The notes under the pieces: model-generated
What the model was told of the DNA's origin: nothing
The model's database searches: none
Seen by the model: the letters and a program-made list of their open reading frames with translations, nothing else
DNA from: JARLFX01 sp036404255
Lineage (GTDB): Bacteria > Acidobacteriota > Terriglobia > Terriglobales > Acidobacteriaceae
Length of the DNA: 11,262 bases
Assembly (NCBI GenBank): GCA_036404255.1
Contig: DASWOP010000020.1
Coordinates: forward strand, 1-11,262
Direction: 5' to 3'
Shown here: in pieces, positions 5,288 through 11,262 of the stretch
How the letters are laid out: each line of letters starts with the position of its first letter
Numbering within the stretch: position 1 is the first letter of the stretch
Program-made: the position numbers and the translations under genes

Positions 5288-5953
5288 GTGACGTCTGTAA
5301 ATAAACGCAAAGCCGCAGTTCGCAAGGCCGTTTCTATCCCGCGTGGGCGGCCTCCGCTGGATGAGAACGAGCGTGGGCGCATTCTGAATGCCACGACGGC
5401 CGTCTTCCTGGAGCGGGGCTTTGAGCGTGCCAGCACCAACGAGATTGCGCGGCGGGCGCAGACATCCAAACAGACGCTGTATGCGCTCTTTCCCAACAAG
5501 GCGGACCTGTTCGCCGGGGTGATGAGCGCGCATACGGAGCAACTCTTTGCGCGGCACACATACTACATTGAGTCCGGCACGCCACCGCAGCAGGCGCTCA
5601 CCGAGATTGGGCACACGGTGCTGAACATGTTCAGTGATCCGGAGTTTCTGGCGCTTTACCGCATCGTGGTGGCGGAGGCGCACCACTTTCCGGATCTGGC
5701 GCGGCGGCTATGGCGGGAGTGCGTGGGGCGCGGCTACGAGTTGCTGGGGGAATACCTGCAATCCCGCCGGATTGGCGGACCACGGTACAGCGATGCCGCG
5801 AGCCAGTTTGCATCGCTGGTGCTGGGAGATTTTGTGTTGAGCGCGATGCTGAATCCAGACCTGAAGTTGAGTTCACGCGCAAACCGGACACGGGTGCAGA
5901 AAGCGGTCAGGGATTTTCTCTGCCTGCATCCCGCGCCGGATGCACCACGATAG
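5288..5953 (+). CDS. TetR/AcrR-family transcriptional regulator of the adjacent pump
   Basis: A 221-aa TetR repressor. Residues about 17-75 are the TetR_N domain: IPRGRPPLDENERGRILNAT, FLERGFERAS, then the HTH (TNEIARRAQTSKQTLYALFP) and NKADLF. The rest is an all-helical ligand-binding/dimer domain. The reading frame is open upstream to GTG 5219, but those extra residues do not resemble TetR proteins. I chose GTG 5288 because TACAGT ends 6 nt before it inside an inverted repeat, pointing to a leaderless or near-leaderless mRNA. A GGAAGG lies too far upstream (12 nt) to be a good SD. The MFS exporter starts 12 nt after its stop, so the two are one operon and the regulator most likely represses both until a toxic substrate binds. 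The effector is unknown. Confidence 0.88.
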   Translation: MTSVNKRKAAVRKAVSIPRGRPPLDENERGRILNATTAVFLERGFERASTNEIARRAQTSKQTLYALFPNKADLFAGVMSAHTEQLFARHTYYIESGTPPQQALTEIGHTVLNMFSDPEFLALYRIVVAEAHHFPDLARRLWRECVGRGYELLGEYLQSRRIGGPRYSDAASQFASLVLGDFVLSAMLNPDLKLSSRANRTRVQKAVRDFLCLHPAPDAPR

Positions 5954-5965
5954 GAGGGCGGCACA

Positions 5966-7552
5966 ATGGCATCCGCCGGCAGTTCGATCGCCGTGGATCA
6001 CGAGGAGTGGCAACCGACGGTGAACCCGTGGTTCATTGCCATGGCGGTGATTGTGCCGACCTTTATGGAGGTGCTGGACACCTCCATCGCTAACGTGGCG
6101 CTGAACCATATTGCCGGCAGCATGTCTGCCTCTTACTCGCAGGCCACGTGGGTGCTAACGGCGTACCTGATATCGAATGCGGTGATCCTGCCGCTGACGG
6201 CGTGGCTAGGAAATCGCTTCCAGCGCAAGCGGTTTCTACTCTTTTGCATCTTCCTGTTCACGGTGTCGTCGCTGATGTGTGGGCTTTCAGTGAGCCTGCC
6301 GATGCTGCTGGTGATGCGCGTATTACAGGGAATCGGCGGCGGCGCGATGGCGCCCATCTCGCAGGCCATCCTAATGGAGAGCTTCCCGAAAGCGAAGCAG
6401 GGTACGGCGCAGGCGGTCTTTGGGCTGGGCGTGGTAGTAGCGCCGGTAATTGGCCCGATGCTGGGCGGGTGGCTGACGGACAGCTATTCGTGGCGGTGGA
6501 TCTTCTACATCAATATCCCGGTTGGACTGTTTGCTATGTGGGCCATTCAAAAGACGGTGGAAGACCCGCCGTGGGTGAAGAACTCTGATCCCGGTCCGTT
6601 AGACGTAATTGGCTTTATGGCACTCTCGATGTGGCTGGGATGCCAGGAGATTTTTCTGGACAAGGGGCAGGAGGATGACTGGATGGGCTCCGGCTTTATC
6701 CGGACGATGGCCGTGCTGGCGGTGACGGGGTTTGTGGTGTTTATCTATCGCGAGTTGAAGGCGGAGAAACCGATGGTGGATCTGCGGCTCTTCCGTGAGA
6801 GGAATTTTGCGGTGGGTACGGTGCTGATCTTCTTCTCCAGCCTGCTGATCTATAGCGTTTGCCTGCTGACGCCGCAGTTTCTGCAACAGTTGATGGGGTA
6901 TTCCGCCGTATCTGCGGGTATTGCAACGGCGCCGATCGGCATTGGCGCAGCGATCTCCATGATTATGGTCTCGCGGCTGATGCTGAAGATCGAACTGCGC
7001 CCCATTCTCATCTCGGGCTTCCTGATCTTTGCGTTTGCCGCGTACAGGCTCTCGGGAATCAACCTGGACATTACTCCGTGGACCATCTTCTGGCCGCAGA
7101 TTCTGGCCGGGTGCGCCATGGGGCTGCTCTTTGTCCCGGTAAATGTGGCAGGCACCGCGCCACTGCGGCGCGACCAGATCGGCACCGCCACGGGCACGCT
7201 GAACCTGATGCGCAATGTGGGCGGCAGCGTGGGCATTGCGCTGGTGACGACGCTGCTGGCGCGGAAGAGCCAGGTCCACCAGAACATGCTGGGACAGCAT
7301 CTGACGCCGGGAAGTCCGATTCTGCTGCACTGGGTGCATGGACTGAAAGGGTATCTGGCGATTCAGCATCCATCTTTTGGCCACGGCATGGGGCCAGCAC
7401 TGGCTTCGCTGTACCGCATGCTGCAACAGCAGGCGGCGCTGATGGCATTTACGGACACATTTCAGGATTTGCTACTGATCGCCCTTTGCTCGACCGGGCT
7501 TGTGTTTTTATTGCGCAGGGTGAGGATAAAACACGCAGTAATCAGCCACTGA
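5966..7552 (+). CDS. MFS drug exporter, DHA2 (EmrB/QacA) family, 14 TM
   Basis: A 528-aa inner-membrane, proton-driven drug/proton antiporter of the 14-helix DHA2 type. Landmarks are LDTSIANVAL (residues 37-46, membrane motif D1), LTAYLISNAVILPLTAWL in TM2, and motif A GNRFQRKR (82-89). Motif B follows as MRVLQGIGGGAM (about 117-128), and the antiporter motif C as GLGVVVAPVIGPMLGGWL (153-170). Length fits the family. The SD AGGAGGG at 5952-5958 overlaps the regulator's stop, and ATG 5966 follows with good spacing. EmrB proteins usually work with a periplasmic adaptor (EmrA) and TolC. No adaptor gene is adjacent here, so it acts alone or with partners elsewhere. It is probably induced through the TetR regulator. 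Substrates cannot be read from the sequence. No clear terminator follows before pheS. Confidence 0.93.
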   Translation: MASAGSSIAVDHEEWQPTVNPWFIAMAVIVPTFMEVLDTSIANVALNHIAGSMSASYSQATWVLTAYLISNAVILPLTAWLGNRFQRKRFLLFCIFLFTVSSLMCGLSVSLPMLLVMRVLQGIGGGAMAPISQAILMESFPKAKQGTAQAVFGLGVVVAPVIGPMLGGWLTDSYSWRWIFYINIPVGLFAMWAIQKTVEDPPWVKNSDPGPLDVIGFMALSMWLGCQEIFLDKGQEDDWMGSGFIRTMAVLAVTGFVVFIYRELKAEKPMVDLRLFRERNFAVGTVLIFFSSLLIYSVCLLTPQFLQQLMGYSAVSAGIATAPIGIGAAISMIMVSRLMLKIELRPILISGFLIFAFAAYRLSGINLDITPWTIFWPQILAGCAMGLLFVPVNVAGTAPLRRDQIGTATGTLNLMRNVGGSVGIALVTTLLARKSQVHQNMLGQHLTPGSPILLHWVHGLKGYLAIQHPSFGHGMGPALASLYRMLQQQAALMAFTDTFQDLLLIALCSTGLVFLLRRVRIKHAVISH

Positions 7553-7639
7553 GATTACACCCGCTGGGCGGTTCCGGCGCTGCATTTGCGGTTTGCGCCC
7601 CATCGGGCGGCGTCATTCATTTATCCTTGTATTGATCGC

Positions 7640-8719
7640 ATGGATAACGAACAGATTCCGCTACTGGAAGGCTACGGCGAGGATTCGCTGGAGAAGGCCT
7701 TTGCCGCGCTGGGCGATGAAGTAACTACCGCCGCAGCCGAACTCAACACTGCTGACGCGCAGGAGAATTTCCGCCTGCACTGGCTGGGCCGCAAACAGGG
7801 CCGGTTGAAGCTGGTGAGCGATGCGTGGCTGAAGACCGCTCCGCCGGAGGCACGCAAGCCGCTGGGCATGCGATTTAACCAGCTGAAACAGCAGATTGAG
7901 CAAGCGCTGGCCGCACCGGGTGGCGCAAGCGCTACGGTGGGCGACACGCTGGATATCTCGCTGCCGGGAACACGGCGCGGGGTTGGTATAGAGCATCCGC
8001 TGGTCAGGACTTCGAAGCAGATTGTTTCCATCTTCAAGGCCATGGGCTACTCCGTCGCCAGCGGCCCTGAGGTCGAGACGGACTATTACAACTTTGAGTC
8101 GCTCAATTTCCCGCCGAACCATCCGGCGCGGGATACGCAGGACACGCTGGTGATCGCGGACCAGGACGGCAAGCCGCTGCGCGAGCGGCTGCTGATGCGC
8201 ACGCACACTTCGCCGGTACAGATTCGCACGATGGAGCGCGAAAAACCGCCGCTGCGCATTGTGATACCGGGGAATGTCTACCGGAACGAGGCCGAGGATG
8301 CAACCCATCTTGCACGGTTCCAGCAGGTAGAAGGCCTGTGCGTAGACACCAATATCACCTTCAGCGATCTGAAGGGAACGCTGGACCACGCGATGAAGGC
8401 GCTGTTCGGTTCCAGTGTGAAGACGCGTTTCTTTCCATCGTTCTTCCCCTTTACGGAGCCCAGCGCCGACATGCAGATCAGTTGCATCTTCTGCGGCGGT
8501 AAGGGCTGCAAGAAGTGCAAGCACTCCGGCTGGATTGAACTTCTGGGCTGCGGCATGGTGGACCCGGCGGTCTTTAAATTCGTGAATTACGACACAACAA
8601 AGCTGAGCGGATTCGCATTTGGCATGGGCGTGGAGCGCATTGCGATGATGCAGTACGGTGTCAGCAATGTCGGCAATTTCTACTCGGCCGACATGCGCTT
8701 TCTGGAGCAGTTCTCATGA
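7640..8719 (+). CDS. pheS: Phenylalanine--tRNA ligase alpha subunit
   Basis: The catalytic subunit of the alpha2-beta2 PheRS, a class II synthetase that charges tRNA-Phe. The 359-aa protein has the N-terminal coiled-coil region (about 15-95), then motif 1 (GIEHPLVRTSKQIVSIFKAM, 117-136). Motif 2 is RNEAEDATHLARFQQVEG (215-232), and motif 3 is GFAFGMGVERIAMMQYG (324-340). The FFPFTEPSAD signature is present (268-277). A Cys4 cluster, C282, C285, C290 and C293 in CIFCGGKGCKKC, lies in an insertion that E. coli PheS lacks but many other bacterial enzymes have. ATG 7640 was chosen because the protein begins there as in the family; the frame is open to 7586 but the extra residues look non-coding. 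No SD precedes the ATG. Its stop overlaps the pheT start by 4 nt. Confidence 0.96.
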   Translation: MDNEQIPLLEGYGEDSLEKAFAALGDEVTTAAAELNTADAQENFRLHWLGRKQGRLKLVSDAWLKTAPPEARKPLGMRFNQLKQQIEQALAAPGGASATVGDTLDISLPGTRRGVGIEHPLVRTSKQIVSIFKAMGYSVASGPEVETDYYNFESLNFPPNHPARDTQDTLVIADQDGKPLRERLLMRTHTSPVQIRTMEREKPPLRIVIPGNVYRNEAEDATHLARFQQVEGLCVDTNITFSDLKGTLDHAMKALFGSSVKTRFFPSFFPFTEPSADMQISCIFCGGKGCKKCKHSGWIELLGCGMVDPAVFKFVNYDTTKLSGFAFGMGVERIAMMQYGVSNVGNFYSADMRFLEQFS

Positions 8720-10797
8720 AGACCCTGACAACCTGGTTGCGCGATTACGTACATGGCATCCCCGTAGACGATGCCCAGCTCGCTGAAGATCTGACCCTGC
8801 GCGGCATTGCCGTGGATGGTGTGTTTCCTGCTGCCAATGGCAGTGTGTACGAGATGGATATCACCACGAACCGCGTGGACGCGATGAATCACTATGGCGT
8901 GGCGCGGGAGGCGGCGACGATTTATAACCTGCCACTGCTTTCGCTTGATACGGCGCTGCCTGCAGCGACGCAGGGCGAGGGCTATCCGGTAAAGATTGAG
9001 GCTCCAGCGCTGTGCGGGCGGTTTACGGCACGGGTGATTCGCGGCGTGACGATTGTACCGACGACCGGGCGCGTGGCGGAGTACTTCGGAGCGCTGGAAC
9101 AGAAGCTCATCTCCAATGCGGTGGATGCTTCGAACTTCGTGCTGCAGGGCATGGGGCAGCCGACGCATGCGTTTGACCTGGACAAGCTCGAAGGTGGCAT
9201 CGTGGTTCGCTGCGCTCGCAAGGGCGAGAAGCTACGGCTGCTGGATGGCACCGAGCGCACGCTGGAGGCGGACGACCTGGTGGTTGCCGACGAAAAGAAG
9301 GCGCTCGCGCTGGCTGGGATAATGGGCGGCTGGGACTCGATGATTACGGCGGAGACAAAGAACATTCTGGTGGAAGCTGCGTGGTTTGATCCAGCGAGCA
9401 TCCGGCGGAGTTCGCGGCGGCATTTGCTGCATACAGATGCGTCGCACCGCTTTGAGCGCGGCGCGGACTTCAACGCTGCACCGGTGGCAAATGCGTTGGT
9501 GACCAAGCTGATATTGGCAGCATGCGGCGGGACGATTGAGGGCCCGCTGGTGGACCTTATCGAGCCCACGGCGGCTGCAATCACGGCGCTGCGCGCGCCG
9601 ATTACACTCTCAGTGAAAGAAGTGAAGCGGCACCTCGGGACCACGCTCTCAGAGCAGCAGGGAGGCGAAGGACTGACCGCGAAGATTGTGGAGCAGTACC
9701 TGGCGGCGCTTGGTTGTAAGCTGGCGCGCGAGGGCGAAGGAAGCTACAGCGTGACGCTGCCGAGTTGGCGGCTGGATCTGGAGCGCGAGATCGACCTGAT
9801 CGAAGAGATTGCGCGCGTCTACGGCTACAACAAGTTTGCGAATACGCTGCCCAGCTTCAGCGGCGGCGTGGTGGAGCTGCCCAACGCGGAGAAGGAGAGC
9901 AGCATCCGCACGCGGATGCTGGCGCTGGGATACAGCGAGGCGATCTCCAGTACCTTCTGCGCGGCGAACGATGCTGCGCTATTTGCGCCGCGGCCAGAAA
10001 GTGCCGTGGCCATGGGCAATCCGCTGAGCGAAGAGGCGGGGATGCTGCGGCCATCGCTAGTGCCGGGCATGCTGAACATGCTGGCGCACAACCTGAATCG
10101 CGATGTGAGCGAGGTGCGGCTGTTTGAGATGGGCACCATCTTCCACGGCAGCACAGCGCAGGTGACGGAAGAGCCTTCGCTGGCATTTGGTGCGACGGGC
10201 GTGGCGGAAGCTTCGACGCTCTATGCCGCGAAGAATGCACCGTTCTACGAGATGAAGGGCGCAATTGAAGATCTACTGGGCCGCTTCGCATGCACGGTAG
10301 GCTTCGACGCGGAGGTGCCTGCATGGCTCAATCCGGGGCGTGCGGCGCGCATCCTGCTGGATGGCAAGGCCGCGGGATGGTTCGGCGAGTTGCACCCGGC
10401 GGAGGCGCAACGGCGCAAGCTGAAGCAGACGGTCTGCGTGGGCGAGATTAATCTGACCACGCTCTATGGCCATGAACTACGGCAGCCGGTGGCGCGAGAC
10501 ATCTCCCGCTTCCCTGCTGTGGCGCGCGACTTCTCCTTCATCTTCGCGGACAGCGTTTCGTGGAGCAGCATTACGGCGACCATTGAGGCGCTGGGCCTTG
10601 CGAAGCTGACGCGGCTGACGCCGGTGGAGATCTTTCGCGATGCGAAGGGCAAAGCGGTACCGGCGGGGCACTATTCGCTGCTGCTGCGGACGGTCTTCCA
10701 GTCCACCGAGGGCACGTTGCGCGACGAGGAGCTGAGCCAGTGGTCGGCGAGCATCATTGCCGCGCTTACGGGGCTGGGCGGAGCGATGCGGGGCTAA
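8716..10797 (+). CDS. pheT: Phenylalanine--tRNA ligase beta subunit lacking the N-terminal tRNA-binding (EMAP) domain
   Basis: The structural, editing and tRNA-binding subunit of PheRS. It starts at ATG 8716 inside the pheS stop (ATGA), so the two are translationally coupled. Order of parts: short N-terminal B1 piece (MKTLTTWLRDYV, LTLRGIAVDGV), B3/4 editing domain (about 90-275), B5 (about 292-375, SWRLDLEREIDLIEEIARVY), catalytic-like core (about 390-590), and C-terminal anticodon-binding FDX-ACB domain (about 600-693, ISRFPAVARDFSFIF). Editing-site candidates are present: His151 in GQPTHAFD and Glu248 in SHRFERGAD. At 693 aa it is about 100 shorter than the usual 790-800. The loss is at residues 36-45, where VDGV runs straight into YEMDITTNRVDAMNHYGVAR. 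The OB-fold EMAP domain that normally lies between them is absent. The frame is intact, so this is a domain loss and not a broken gene. Confidence 0.96.
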   Translation: MKTLTTWLRDYVHGIPVDDAQLAEDLTLRGIAVDGVFPAANGSVYEMDITTNRVDAMNHYGVAREAATIYNLPLLSLDTALPAATQGEGYPVKIEAPALCGRFTARVIRGVTIVPTTGRVAEYFGALEQKLISNAVDASNFVLQGMGQPTHAFDLDKLEGGIVVRCARKGEKLRLLDGTERTLEADDLVVADEKKALALAGIMGGWDSMITAETKNILVEAAWFDPASIRRSSRRHLLHTDASHRFERGADFNAAPVANALVTKLILAACGGTIEGPLVDLIEPTAAAITALRAPITLSVKEVKRHLGTTLSEQQGGEGLTAKIVEQYLAALGCKLAREGEGSYSVTLPSWRLDLEREIDLIEEIARVYGYNKFANTLPSFSGGVVELPNAEKESSIRTRMLALGYSEAISSTFCAANDAALFAPRPESAVAMGNPLSEEAGMLRPSLVPGMLNMLAHNLNRDVSEVRLFEMGTIFHGSTAQVTEEPSLAFGATGVAEASTLYAAKNAPFYEMKGAIEDLLGRFACTVGFDAEVPAWLNPGRAARILLDGKAAGWFGELHPAEAQRRKLKQTVCVGEINLTTLYGHELRQPVARDISRFPAVARDFSFIFADSVSWSSITATIEALGLAKLTRLTPVEIFRDAKGKAVPAGHYSLLLRTVFQSTEGTLRDEELSQWSASIIAALTGLGGAMRG

Positions 10798-10807
10798 TCG
10801 CAAAAAA

Positions 10808-10918
10808 CTTCAGCACGGATAGGACGGAAAACGCAGGATCAAGGCGGATTAGAAGCCTCAACTCTTTAATGTCTTATCCGTGGAATCCCGCTTTCCCTTT
10901 CTATCCGTGCTGAGCTTT
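10808..10918. repeat. Imperfect palindromic repeat, about 110 nt
   Basis: TCAGCACGGATAG (10810-10822) is exactly mirrored by CTATCCGTGCTGA (10901-10913), and the match continues loosely inward and outward. An inner pair is CGGATTAG (10845-10852) with CTTATCCG (10873-10880), one mismatch. The motif GGATAG/GGATTAG/GGATAAG thus recurs four times in alternating orientation. It starts just after the pheT stop and is followed by CTTTAGTCTTTAC, so the folded RNA could end or protect the pheST transcript. The wording resembles dispersed palindromes of acidobacterial genomes (memory). No gene lies in 10798-11023. Confidence 0.65.
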
Positions 10919-10996
10919 AGTCTTTACAAACCCGATAGAGGTGCAGAAAGATATTCCCGTGCATTGAATTCGCCCCGAATCCACTGGCGAAAACGC

Positions 10997-11002
10997 TATA
11001 CT
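10997..11002 (+). promoter_or_regulatory. Putative -10 element for the coiled-coil gene
   Basis: TATACT, identical to the infC and rpmI hexamers, would start transcription near 11009. That leaves a very short leader carrying AAGGAG (11009-11014) before ATG 11024. No -35 box is recognised. Confidence 0.5.
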
Positions 11003-11023
11003 CACATGAAGGAGATTCACCCG

Positions 11024-11262
11024 ATGAGCACCACCTCACCCACAGCAGCGGTACAAGGGCAAAGCATCAGCGCCGACGAGTTCCAGCAGCTGGAGCAGAA
11101 GGTTCTGCGCACGGTTGAATTGATCAAGGCCGAGCGCGAGGCCCGCGAGGCCGAGCACCAGGCACGGCAGGCAGCCGAGGCTGAAGTGGCCACACTGCGC
11201 GCGCAGTTGCAGTCGCAGGAAGCCAAGTCCGGCGTGGTGGAAGGCGAGATCGTGACGCTGCG
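11024..11262 (+). CDS. Coiled-coil protein, possibly ZapB-like (partial, continues past window)
   Basis: Seventy-nine codons are visible from ATG 11024 (SD AAGGAG at 11009-11014) and no stop is reached. After a polar N-terminus (MSTTSPTAAVQGQSISADEF), residues about 20-68 are a charged, Glu/Ala/Gln/Arg-rich coiled coil. Examples are QQLEQKVLRTVELIKAER, EAREAEHQARQAAEAEV and ATLRAQLQSQE. The opening LEQKVLRTVELI resembles short coiled-coil proteins annotated as ZapB-like, which often sit next to pheT with zapA downstream. That link rests on memory of gene order, and the downstream gene is outside the window. An in-frame ATG at 11006 is too close to the TATACT to be used. Function is tentative. 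Confidence 0.75.
   Translation, partial: MSTTSPTAAVQGQSISADEFQQLEQKVLRTVELIKAEREAREAEHQARQAAEAEVATLRAQLQSQEAKSGVVEGEIVTL

Noticed and set aside
6599..7426. 275-codon minus-strand frame antisense to the MFS pump
   Set aside because: His/Gln/Arg-rich nonsense composition expected when a hydrophobic plus-strand gene is read backwards.
7538..7558. GTAATC/GATTAC hairpin at the end of the MFS gene as a terminator
   Set aside because: Only 6 bp with a 9-nt loop and no T-run, so termination is not supported.
6859..7635. 258-codon plus frame overlapping the MFS gene's 3' part
   Set aside because: A +1 shadow of the pump; Ala/Gly/Arg/His-rich with no domain, and the pump frame is continuous.
7661..8524. 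287-codon minus-strand frame antisense to pheS
   Set aside because: pheS motifs 1-3 are unambiguous on the plus strand; the minus frame is a shadow.

Overview
The window looks like chromosomal housekeeping DNA from a GC-rich Gram-negative bacterium. The best fit is Acidobacteriota (Terriglobia-like), judged from the style of the IF3, L35, L20, PheS and PheT proteins, the 14-TM MFS pump and the intergenic palindromic repeats. This assignment is inference from memory of such genomes; no database search was possible. There is no phage, IS, CRISPR, tRNA or rRNA.

Layout. (1) 1-387, minus strand: the 5' part of a response-regulator gene that runs off the left edge. (2) 584-2880, plus strand: a translation cluster. 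It holds infC with its own promoter and intrinsic terminator, two small membrane-protein genes (1491-1745 and 1792-1962), then rpmI and rplT ending in a strong terminator. (3) 2923-4948: a divergent pair, a winged-helix regulator (minus) and a secreted TPR/aspartyl-protease protein (plus), separated by a near-perfect 34-bp palindrome that is the obvious operator. (4) 4949-5287: a non-coding spacer with a repeat-like element and a TetR operator candidate. (5) 5288-7552: a TetR regulator and an EmrB/QacA-type MFS exporter, a drug-resistance-type operon. (6) 7640-10797: pheS and pheT overlapping by 4 nt. (7) 10798-11023: a ~110-nt imperfect palindrome and a promoter. (8) 11024-end: the start of a coiled-coil, possibly ZapB-like, protein.

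Most notable observations. infC almost certainly starts at an AUC codon directly behind a perfect GGAGG, the classic IF3 autoregulation design, rather than at the GTG four codons upstream. PheT is only 693 aa because the N-terminal tRNA-binding (EMAP/OB-fold) domain is absent. The aspartyl-protease protein carries two separate DTG motifs, as if two half-enzymes were fused. Several genes (1792, 3510 minus, 5288) have a -10-like hexamer 6-7 nt before the start codon and no Shine-Dalgarno sequence, which points to leaderless mRNAs. The 188-nt rpmI-rplT gap holds adjacent hairpins that may be an L20 regulatory site. I do not see a clearly new multi-gene system; the regulator/palindrome/protease pair is the closest candidate.
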